Assembly (NCBI GenBank): GCA_963721725.1
Contig: CAVRLX010000009.1
Location: forward strand, 310,001 to 374,000
Length of the DNA stretch: 64,000 nt
Reading direction: 5' to 3'
Source of the DNA: RI-153 sp963721725
GTDB taxonomy: Bacteria; Chloroflexota; Anaerolineae; Caldilineales; Caldilineaceae
Numbering within the stretch: position 1 is the stretch's first letter; the number at the start of each line of letters is the position of its first letter. A model generated the notes under the pieces. That model did not search any database. It was not told the DNA's origin and worked only from the letters and a program-made list of their open reading frames with translations. A program made the position numbers and the translations under genes. Below are positions 45,150 through 52,245 of this stretch, one piece after another.

Positions 45150-45282
45150 GATAGACCCTTTCGGACATGAGAGGCTGCACTGCGCTTACTCTATGTCCTT
45201 TGCCATTTGTGTAAAGTAAATATACCTACTAAAGAGAAATAATGAGTAACGAGTAGAGGATGGGGCTACGCCTTGATACTCC

Positions 45283-45441
45283 CTACTTTTTACTCTTGAC
45301 CGGACGACTGCGCGCTTCGCGCATTTCCTCTTCCAGTTGAGCCAACTCGCGCTCAATGGCGCGCTGGCGCGTCCACAAGAAGGCAACATATAGCCCCACC
45401 GCCAACCACAGGATAATAAATGCGGCTGCTAAATAGGTCAT
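45283..45441 (-). CDS. ccmD: CcmD-like small haem-exporter subunit
   Basis: 52 aa. One N-terminal membrane helix (Y-L-A-A-A-F-I-I-L-W-L-A-V-G-L-Y-V-A-F-L-W) is followed by a charged coiled tail (R-Q-R-A-I-E-R-E-L-A-Q-L-E-E-E-M), exactly the CcmD layout. Its ATG overlaps the ccmC stop (ATGA). CcmD holds CcmABC to CcmE for release of holo-CcmE. The assignment rests on size, topology and position. Confidence 0.75.
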   Translation of the reverse strand: MTYLAAAFIILWLAVGLYVAFLWTRQRAIERELAQLEEEMREARSRPVKSKK

Positions 45442-46170
45442 TGGGTGAGTCCTTCCCGAAGTTCGTGTAGGCGTGCTTCTAACCGTAGCTGCTGCCAGCG
45501 ATGGAGCATAAGCGCGGCATAGAGCAGCGTAAAGCTGATGGAGGCGATCATCAACGTTTGCCCCATGCTGGGGCCGATGCTAAAGCTGCCCTGGGCTTCG
45601 CTGTTTTGCCCATCGAAAACAATGGGGTGAATCGAGCGAGAGAGACGAGCGCTGTAATAGGTCAGGGGCACGCTGATAAAGGCAAACAGGGCATAGATGC
45701 TGGCAAAGCGGGCGCGCAGATGGCGGTCATCCAGCCCGTTGCGAAAGAGAATATAGGCAATATAGATCAACAGGGTGATTGTGGCCGTGGTCAGCCGCGG
45801 ATCCCATGTCCAATAGGTGTTCCAGGTGGGTTTGGCCCAGATACTCCCTGTGGCAATGATGCCAAAGGCGAAGACCGTGCCCACTTCTACGCTGGCCTGC
45901 GCCACGCGATCCCATTCCAACCGACGCGTGAAGAGATAGCCCACGCTGCCGACTGACTGAACTGAAAAATCCAACCAGCGCAGCCACGCTACAGCCAATG
46001 TGAAAGTAGAAAATGCGCTGTGCCGCCTGTTCATCCCCGGCCAGGTTGACCGCATCTCCGGCATAGAGCAGCGCCGCCCACACAGCCACCGCCATTGCCA
46101 GCGCGGCGATGACATCTAACACGAACATAGGCACAACCCAGCCCGACCTTTTCGATACTGAGGCGTTCAT
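45438..46170 (-). CDS. ccmC: Haem exporter/handler CcmC (one frameshift)
   Basis: About 243 aa from the ATG at 46170. Six membrane segments. The tryptophan-rich haem motif is W-A-K-P-T-W-N-T-Y-W-T-W-D-P-R, and R-I-F-Y-F-H-I precedes it with one of the haem-ligand His residues. An extra base in or next to the A-run at 45965-45969 (T-run on the coding strand) breaks the frame; repair gives V-A-A-L-V-G-F-F-V-Q-S-V. CcmC attaches haem to CcmE. Confidence 0.88.
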
Positions 46171-46184
46171 TCTGCTTTTCCCCT

Positions 46185-46916
46185 TTATCCGGCTTCCCAG
46201 ATCAGGTCGAAGACCAAATAGGCAATCACAACAAAGAGTAGATCGTACAGCCCTAAAATTAACAGCCAGCGCCAAAGATCGCCAATCGCTCGCCCGTCCA
46301 AAATGCCGGCGGTGAGCGCTGTGCCCGCTGTAAAGACAGGCAACACCACAGGCAAAAGCAAGATCGGCAGCAGGGTCTCGCGTGCCCGACTATGGGCGGT
46401 GAGGGCTGCAAAGAGTGTGCCTACGCCTGTGTAGCCCAGCGTGCCCATGAGAAGCCCCAGCAAAATCCAGGGCTGGAAGAGCGAAACGTCGAACAAAATC
46501 AGCAGCACTGGCAAGAGCAGTGCTTCCATGAGCAGCATGAAAAGCAGGTTTGCCAGTAATTTGCCAAAGTAAATGGCGCTGCGATCCACCGGAATCAGCA
46601 ACAGCCCAGCCAGTGTGCCACGGTCCACTTCGGCCCCAAATGAGCGATGTAGCCCTAATACCCCGGCGAAAAGGATGATCACCCAGAGCATACCAGGGAC
46701 CACCAACTCGGCGCGCGGCACACGCAGATCAAAGGCCAGGCCGAAGATAACCGCGGCCAGGATGCCAAAGAGCGCCATTGTGCTGAAGACCTCTTTGGCG
46801 CGGATTTCGGCGCGGATCTCTTTGGCGAAGATTGCCATCACTTTGCGCCCATAGGCGGCCAGCGGATGGTCCGTGTGCATGGCAACCCGGCGCTCGCGCA
46901 GGCTCTCTTCTGTCAT
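46185..46916 (-). CDS. ccmB: Haem exporter membrane subunit CcmB
   Basis: 243 aa from the ATG at 46916, whose A-T-G overlaps the ccmA stop (ATGA). Six membrane segments; K-E-I-R-A-E-I-R-A-K-E near the N-terminus and F-G-A-E-V-D-R-G-T-L-A-G-L-L are typical CcmB. It forms the ABC complex with CcmA. Confidence 0.9.
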   Translation of the reverse strand: MTEESLRERRVAMHTDHPLAAYGRKVMAIFAKEIRAEIRAKEVFSTMALFGILAAVIFGLAFDLRVPRAELVVPGMLWVIILFAGVLGLHRSFGAEVDRGTLAGLLLIPVDRSAIYFGKLLANLLFMLLMEALLLPVLLILFDVSLFQPWILLGLLMGTLGYTGVGTLFAALTAHSRARETLLPILLLPVVLPVFTAGTALTAGILDGRAIGDLWRWLLILGLYDLLFVVIAYLVFDLIWEAG

Positions 46917-47632
46917 GCGGGGCCGATCCACTGTTCGTAGATCTGGCGGGCGTGTTCCCCGTCCAGCCCGGCCGTGGGCACAATTTCTACCACCTCACCG
47001 TCGGCCAAAAAGGCCAGTTTGTCGGCCCAAGCCACCGCTCGATCCAACTGGTGAGTGGTCAGCAAAATGGCCCGCCGCGCCCGCCGCAGGCTAGCGATTA
47101 ACTCGGCCAGGGTGCGCGCGCTGGGCTGATCGAGTCCTGTGTCGGGTTCGTCCAGAAGCATCACAGGCGGATCGTGCAAGATGGCCCGCCCGATTGCCAA
47201 TCGTTGCACCATGCCTCGGCTGTACGTGCGCACGGCGTCGTGGCGACGGGTCCACAGATCCACCGCCCGCAATACGCTTTCAATCCGCGGTGCGGGGTGC
47301 ACCAGATCATACATGCGTCCAAAAAAATCGAGATTTTCCCAGCCGCTCAAATTGTCATAGAGCAGGGGCGCATGGCCCACCATGCCCACGTAGCGGCGGA
47401 TCTCGTAGCTTGTACGCGACAGCGGCACATCACCCAGCCAGATCTCGCCGCGGTGGGGTTTTTCCAGCCCCGAAACCAGCCGCATGAGGGTAGTTTTGCC
47501 AGCGCCGTTGGCCCCCAGCAGGGCCACCACTTCACCCGCCGCCACCTGCAACGAGATCCCGCGCAGCACACGCTTGCCACCATAGCGCTTTTCTACGCCC
47601 TCAATTCGGATCAGGGGGCGTGGCTGCTCACT
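46913..47632 (-). CDS. ccmA: Haem exporter ATPase CcmA
   Basis: 239 aa from the GTG at 47632 with AGGAG upstream; a TTG at 47665 is also in frame. Walker A is G-A-N-G-A-G-K-T-T, the signature T-Y-S-R-G-M-V-Q-R-L and Walker B V-M-L-L-D-E-P-D-T-G-L-D. CcmA hydrolyses ATP to free holo-CcmE from CcmC/D. Its start overlaps the end of the dihaem protein gene. Confidence 0.9.
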   Translation of the reverse strand, partial: SEQPRPLIRIEGVEKRYGGKRVLRGISLQVAAGEVVALLGANGAGKTTLMRLVSGLEKPHRGEIWLGDVPLSRTSYEIRRYVGMVGHAPLLYDNLSGWENLDFFGRMYDLVHPAPRIESVLRAVDLWTRRHDAVRTYSRGMVQRLAIGRAILHDPPVMLLDEPDTGLDQPSARTLAELIASLRRARRAILLTTHQLDRAVAWADKLAFLADGEVVEIVPTAGLDGEHARQIYEQWIGPA

Positions 47633-49475
47633 CACGAGGGCTGGCTCCTGACTGTGTGCGTACAAGGGCCAGCAGTTCGCGCTTCAGCATGGCCCGCTGT
47701 TGCTGCCATGCTTCGTTATCAAACTGCCCTTGTGCGTGGAGATCGTCCAGTCGGGCAATCTCTGCGATCAAGGCTGTGCGCCGATCCGCGCTCTCGGCTG
47801 TCTCTGCACGTGTTCCCTTGCGCCAGCGCCACAGCAACAGTCCACCCATCAGCACAAGCATCACCGCGGCGAGGATGCCCCCCACCAGCGGTTGCAGCGA
47901 CGGTGTCTCTGTTGGCGCGGCCATGCGCGGATCTTGCGCACCGGCAGGCAACAGCCCGGTGAGTTGGAGTGTAATAGTTTGGGGCAAGAGCGCGCTGCCG
48001 TTCCACTGGGCATAGGCACTGCCCTGAATATCCTGTGTACCGGCAAAGGCCAGGGCCGCTTGGCTGGCGGTGGCCTCGGCTTGCAGGTCGGGCAACTCGG
48101 CGATCAACAGATTCATGGCCGTTACCGGGTAGCGCAGCGGCTGCTCCACGAGGGTATTGGTTCCCGTGTAGGGGAGGCGATAGCGCACAAAGATCTGGCG
48201 CGTCCCCTGGCCGGGCGGCAGCGGCTGGGTATCGTAGATCAGATTGCCCACCTGCCGATAGGTTTCGCCCAGTTCGCCATCTTGAAACCCGATGGTAGTT
48301 GCGCCCGGCGGCAGGGGAATCGCCACGGTCACCGGCACGTCGCTGCCCGCCTGTGGAGAGCCGATCAGCGTGCGTTCGCCGCGGTTGCCCAGTGCCATCA
48401 CCTGCCCGATGAGAAGCGCGCCGGGTTCGTGTTCCACAATCCAACTTAGGCGGTCGATAACCACATTGGCAGCGTCGGTGCTGGTTTCATAGACCGGCAG
48501 CGTGGTCTCCACCGTGGCGCTTATGGCGGCGTCAAAGGTCAGCACGGGCGAACCATAGCGCACGCCTGCGTATTCGGTGTTGGCAAGGTAGAGCAGCCCG
48601 GCGTCGGTGGGCAACTTGGTAAAGGTAAAGAGGCCACTGGCGTCAACCGGGGTTGTGCGGCTTTCCAGCAGGCTCGAATGGGCAAAAATATCCAGCGTCA
48701 CCGCATCGCCATCAAAGGCTGCACCATCCGGCGTGCCTTGGATGATCTGACCGCGGATCACGCCTTCGCCAGCGCTGACGGGCGATTCCCAGGGCGGACG
48801 ATAGCCAAAGGTGCGTATAGATTCCAGCAAAGCAGTTTGGTCCAGTTCCGACAGATCGGCGGTCAATGCTGGATGGGCAGCCTGGGTGCTTGCAAGCAGG
48901 GCGGCGTTGCTTTGGGCAATGAGATACGCTTGATCGCCAAAATTAGGTAGATCCGCGCTGCCCTGAGGGCCATCGCCCGCGCCCGTGGGACCGTGACAAG
49001 CTGCACATTGTTGGGCGTAGAGGGCTGCGCCAGCCTCAACTTTGCTTTGATCGGTATGGAGCGACCATGCATAGTAGACCGCTTGCCAGATTTCGGTGTC
49101 ACTTAGTTGATTCTGCCAGGGCGGCATTAGCTTCTCGATACGCCCAAATTTGGTCACGTGAAACATTTCGGCGGGGCTGAGATCCCAGATCGCCGTGGCA
49201 TCGGCAAATTTTGTGGCCGGGCTGGGCAGCTCAGCCGCCACCGGACCGTCGCCATTCCCAGTGGAGCCATGACAGGGCGCGCAGTTCTCGGCATAGATAG
49301 CGCTGCCCAAAAACGCGCCTGGGGGCGCGTCTGGCACAGTCACGGCGTCGGGTGAAAAGGTGGGTGAGGGTTCTTGGGCCAAAGCCAGCAGGGCCGCCGA
49401 TCCAAAGATCAGCGCCAAGATCAGCGCCAGCCCGCTTCGATAGATTGATTTGTGCCGATAGGCTTGTGATGTCAC
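47628..49475 (-). CDS. Membrane-anchored dihaem cytochrome c protein
   Basis: About 615 aa from a GTG at 49475. An N-terminal membrane/signal helix precedes two class I cytochrome c domains with C-A-P-C-H (about 65-69) and C-A-A-C-H (about 157-161). The first domain has an expected Met ligand in K-L-M-P-P-W. The second lacks a clear Met, with A-A-H-P-A-L (His ~201) in that place. A long beta-rich region follows, including a carboxypeptidase-regulatory-like segment, then a membrane helix and a charged coiled tail. No family name is known to me. It is embedded in the ccm cluster, and might be an electron-transfer client or partner of the maturation system. Confidence 0.75.
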   Translation of the reverse strand: MTSQAYRHKSIYRSGLALILALIFGSAALLALAQEPSPTFSPDAVTVPDAPPGAFLGSAIYAENCAPCHGSTGNGDGPVAAELPSPATKFADATAIWDLSPAEMFHVTKFGRIEKLMPPWQNQLSDTEIWQAVYYAWSLHTDQSKVEAGAALYAQQCAACHGPTGAGDGPQGSADLPNFGDQAYLIAQSNAALLASTQAAHPALTADLSELDQTALLESIRTFGYRPPWESPVSAGEGVIRGQIIQGTPDGAAFDGDAVTLDIFAHSSLLESRTTPVDASGLFTFTKLPTDAGLLYLANTEYAGVRYGSPVLTFDAAISATVETTLPVYETSTDAANVVIDRLSWIVEHEPGALLIGQVMALGNRGERTLIGSPQAGSDVPVTVAIPLPPGATTIGFQDGELGETYRQVGNLIYDTQPLPPGQGTRQIFVRYRLPYTGTNTLVEQPLRYPVTAMNLLIAELPDLQAEATASQAALAFAGTQDIQGSAYAQWNGSALLPQTITLQLTGLLPAGAQDPRMAAPTETPSLQPLVGGILAAVMLVLMGGLLLWRWRKGTRAETAESADRRTALIAEIARLDDLHAQGQFDNEAWQQQRAMLKRELLALVRTQSGASPRE

Positions 49476-49511
49476 GGCTTGCTCTTGACCCAGAGTAGGG
49501 AAGCGGGACGG

Positions 49512-49550
49512 AAAAAGGACCGGTTCACACAAAGGCGTGAGACCGGTCCT
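49512..49550 (-). terminator. Terminator between ccmE and the dihaem gene
   Basis: On the minus strand AGGACCGGT (49542-49550) and ACCGGTCCT (49516-49524) followed by TTTTTC. It would lower expression of the ccmABCD section relative to ccmE, and argues that the dihaem gene starts at 49475, not at the upstream 49532. Confidence 0.75.
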
Positions 49551-49580
49551 GCTGATACAATCTCAGATTGCCACGCGGGC

Positions 49581-50141
49581 TTAGCGAGTGGATTGGACAA
49601 AGATCTCCTCAGGGTCTTCTTCGTAGCGGCTGGGACACTTGAGCAACAGCGTGTCGGCCTGGAAGGAGCCGTCCAAAAGCAGATTGCCTTCAATAATCGC
49701 CGAGGCCGCGCGTTGGAAGTTATCTGGGCGCGGCCCATAAAAGACAATGGGCAGCGTTGCGCCCGTTTCGTCCTGAATCGAGAAACGCAATGTCACCTGT
49801 TCGGCCTGCCAATCTTCGCTGCCTTCCACCACTTCGCCGTTAACACGAATGCGGCGTGTCAGCGCCATTTCATCCGTGCCCGTTTGGAAGGCAACCAGCC
49901 CTTGTTGGTAATAGTCTTGGACCTCGTTGACCGTGTAATAGTACGACGAGGCGGTCATCAGTCCATAGACCAGCAGGCCAGCAATCACCACCATCAAGAG
50001 ACCGCCCGCCGCCATAAATTTGAAGTTGACGCCACTGCTCTTTTCATAGGCAAGGTGAGCGGGGATCAACTCTTCGTCGCTGAAGAACTCCACGGGGAAG
50101 TCGCGCGAGATCTCTTGATTAGGCATCAAGTTTTGTGTCAT
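49581..50141 (-). CDS. ccmE: Haem chaperone CcmE, CxxxY type
   Basis: 186 aa. A membrane helix at about 43-62 follows a charged N-terminus. The OB-fold domain has Y-Y-Y-T-V-N-E-V and R-I-R-V-N-G-E-V-V, typical CcmE. The haem-attaching residue, His in the classical H-x-x-x-Y motif, is replaced by Cys: K-C-P-S-R-Y (Cys169, Tyr173). C-x-x-x-Y CcmE proteins are known from archaea and Desulfovibrio-like bacteria that lack CcmH. It starts 3 nt after the DUF2007 gene. Confidence 0.85.
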   Translation of the reverse strand: MTQNLMPNQEISRDFPVEFFSDEELIPAHLAYEKSSGVNFKFMAAGGLLMVVIAGLLVYGLMTASSYYYTVNEVQDYYQQGLVAFQTGTDEMALTRRIRVNGEVVEGSEDWQAEQVTLRFSIQDETGATLPIVFYGPRPDNFQRAASAIIEGNLLLDGSFQADTLLLKCPSRYEEDPEEIFVQSTR

Positions 50142-50144
50142 TGC

Positions 50145-50528
50145 TCAAGCCTCTTTGGGTAAATCGTCCCCTGAATCATCAAACACATCCTCGGCGTTGG
50201 ACCAATCCACCTCAGTGTCTAAAATTTGGCGAGCCGTGTCGGCCAGCGGGGCGGGAACCAGCACATCGGCGGAGGCGAGTTTGCCCGCTGTCAGGCCATA
50301 AATCGTGCCCAGACTCTCGCCGCGTACAATCGCGGGAATGCCCTCGCTCATCAACCGCCCTTTGACAACCTGGGCCTCCATCAAATTGGCAGCTTCCCAC
50401 ACCACCACAGGCTCTTGATCATGGGAGCCGCCTGTGCGTGTTGTACTTGATTCTTGCGTGTGGAGTTCGGCATCGCTTTCAACTCGTTTGCCAAGCCAGC
50501 CATTTAATCCGTCAGTCCATGCAGACAC
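50145..50528 (-). CDS. DUF2007 protein
   Basis: 127 aa. The DUF2007 (putative signal-transducing) domain occupies about residues 40-105: V-V-V-W-E-A-A-N-L-M-E-A-Q-V-V-K-G-R-L-M-S-E-G-I-P-A is its usual start. Function unknown. First gene of the ccmE unit, 3 nt before ccmE. Confidence 0.7.
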   Translation of the reverse strand: MSAWTDGLNGWLGKRVESDAELHTQESSTTRTGGSHDQEPVVVWEAANLMEAQVVKGRLMSEGIPAIVRGESLGTIYGLTAGKLASADVLVPAPLADTARQILDTEVDWSNAEDVFDDSGDDLPKEA

Positions 50529-50636
50529 AGGGGCCTCTCCCAGGCGTCAATGCAACGCAGTTGTCATCAAGCCATATTATACTGCAAGAGAGGCCAAAAC
50601 CGGAATGAGGCGGATAGGTGAAACAGGTGCGCCGCA

Positions 50637-50978
50637 TCATTGTGGCAAATCGTCCGGCAAGACAAATGTACCATCCTCCTCGCGCGGAAAGATGACCACA
50701 TCGGTCACGGCTTCCTGGTTAATGAAGCCATAGATGTGGGGAAACTCCTCTTCGTGGGCCATCTCCCAACGGATTTCTGAGGTGATTTTGTCGTCGTCAA
50801 GGCAGATGATTAAATACGGCTCTGGGTCGCCTCGATAGAGCCGATTGGCAACCGCCAGCAGTTGGCTGGGCGTATGCGAGGTATGGATGAAGCCCTCATC
50901 GGAAAAATCTTTACTTGTATAGGGATCTTCACCCGATAGATTGTTCCAAAAGTCGGCGGGAACCATGTGATAGAGCAT
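50637..50978 (-). CDS. DUF952 protein
   Basis: 113 aa, ATG with AAGAAAGG upstream. Matches DUF952: L-Y-H-M-V-P near the start, D-E-G-F-I-H-T-S and a late H-I-Y-G segment. Related to the ADP-ribosyltransferase-fold or glutathione-S-transferase-linked small proteins in other annotations; function unknown. Also called 'glutathione S-transferase domain' in some databases, without support in the sequence. Confidence 0.8.
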   Translation of the reverse strand: MLYHMVPADFWNNLSGEDPYTSKDFSDEGFIHTSHTPSQLLAVANRLYRGDPEPYLIICLDDDKITSEIRWEMAHEEEFPHIYGFINQEAVTDVVIFPREEDGTFVLPDDLPQ

Positions 50979-51014
50979 TGTGTACCTTTCTTGGTGGGGA
51001 GGCCAGAAAGAAAT

Positions 51015-51668
51015 TTATAGTCCTTCGATCAAAGCGTTGCGACCGACGAAAGGATTAAACTCGCGTTCGTCCCCAATCGTAGTGGCTTCGCCATGCCCAG
51101 GGTAGACGATATAATCATCGGGCAGCGTCATCAGTTGCGTGTGAATACTCTCCAAAAGCGTGGGACCGTCGGCGCCGGGCAGATCAAAGCGCCCGATGCT
51201 GCCCTGAAAGAGCGTATCACCGGCAAACACCTGCCGCCCATTGTGATCCACAAAGACCACATGTCCCGGCGCATGACCGGGCGTAAACCGTACTTCCAGA
51301 CGCTGATTACCCACCTCAATGATCTGGCCCGCTTCTAAGAATTCGTCGGGATCATCAATAGGATCAATGTGCGTGCTGAGCCAGAGGCTCACCCGTTCGG
51401 GAACAGTATGCAATACAGGCAGATCGGCGGCGTGTAGATGAAAGGTGGCATGGGTGGCACGCCGAACCGCATCCACCGCCATCACATGATCAAAATGGGC
51501 GTGGGTGTTGATGATCTTTTCAATCGTCAATCCCATCTCTTTTACCGCTCCCAAAATGGCGCGGGGGTTATCGCCCGGATCCACAATCACGCCCTTGAGC
51601 GTCTCTTCACAGCCGAGAATATAACAGTTTTCCTGTAACAAGCCCACGGTTAGACCTTGAACAAGCAT
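51015..51668 (-). CDS. MBL-fold hydrolase (glyoxalase II-like)
   Basis: 217 aa. The zinc motif is H-A-H-F-D-H-V, with later T-P-G-H-A-P-G-H, G-D-T-L-F and G-H-G-E-A-T. The layout, including C-Y-I-L-G at the N-terminus, is that of YcbL-type glyoxalase II-like hydrolases rather than beta-lactamases. Substrate unknown. Confidence 0.88.
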   Translation of the reverse strand: MLVQGLTVGLLQENCYILGCEETLKGVIVDPGDNPRAILGAVKEMGLTIEKIINTHAHFDHVMAVDAVRRATHATFHLHAADLPVLHTVPERVSLWLSTHIDPIDDPDEFLEAGQIIEVGNQRLEVRFTPGHAPGHVVFVDHNGRQVFAGDTLFQGSIGRFDLPGADGPTLLESIHTQLMTLPDDYIVYPGHGEATTIGDEREFNPFVGRNALIEGL

Positions 51669-51692
51669 AACAGTCCATTTCTTTGAATGCGG

Positions 51693-52061
51693 TTATAGTT
51701 CGTCGCAGCAAAGCCAGCGATTGCCCCAGCGCGCCACTTCGCGGATCACGGGCGTCAATTCGTTGCCCTTTTCCGTCAGGCTATATTCCACATGCGGCGG
51801 GATGGCGCTGACCTGCACGCGCTGCACCAACCCTTCATCTTCCAACATTTTCAGGCGGCTGCTTAGTGTGCTGGGATTGACGCCCCCCAGCGCCTCTTGC
51901 AACTCACAAAAGCGTTTACAGCGACATTCGAGCAAATGATGGACGATCTGCAACGTCCATTTTTGGCCGACGATTCGCGCCGCCGATTCCACCGGACAGG
52001 GGCGGACTTCAACATCTTCCATTTCAACATCTTCCATGAAGACAGGCATTGTTTGTTGCAT
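51693..52061 (-). CDS. HxlR-family transcriptional regulator
   Basis: 122 aa from the ATG at 52061. Winged helix of HxlR type: C-P-V-E-S-A-A-R-I-V-G-Q-K-W-T-L-Q-I-V near residue 22, and P-S-T-L-S-S-R-L-K-M-L-E. Short Cys-rich segment C-R-C-K-R-F-C-E suggests a thiol- or metal-sensing possibility. Before the domain the N-terminus repeats E-D-V-E-M/V. A palindromic site overlies its promoter (52112-52126), which suggests autoregulation. Confidence 0.85.
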   Translation of the reverse strand: MQQTMPVFMEDVEMEDVEVRPCPVESAARIVGQKWTLQIVHHLLECRCKRFCELQEALGGVNPSTLSSRLKMLEDEGLVQRVQVSAIPPHVEYSLTEKGNELTPVIREVARWGNRWLCCDEL

Positions 52062-52111
52062 CGTACATTCCGATCTTAACCACCGTGCCCACACAGACAC
52101 GGTCACTTCCG

Positions 52112-52152
52112 CTATAACAATTATAGTACAACGCAAATGGTAGTTATGTCAA
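52112..52152 (-). promoter_or_regulatory. HxlR promoter with overlapping palindrome
   Basis: On the minus strand TTGACA (52147-52152) with an 18-nt spacer to TACTAT. The palindrome CTATAATTGTTATAG (52112-52126) overlaps the -10 region and is a candidate operator. Confidence 0.5.
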
Positions 52153-52245
52153 AGTGAATCCCAAATCCTAAAATTCACTTTCGTATGACTTCCCACAAGT
52201 GTGCGGCTCTGACGAGAGGGATCGGCCTTGTGAGGGACTGAAATT

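Noticed and set aside
50637..50978. Glutathione S-transferase annotation for DUF952
   Set aside because: The protein is only 113 aa and lacks GST-fold features; kept as DUF952 of unknown function.
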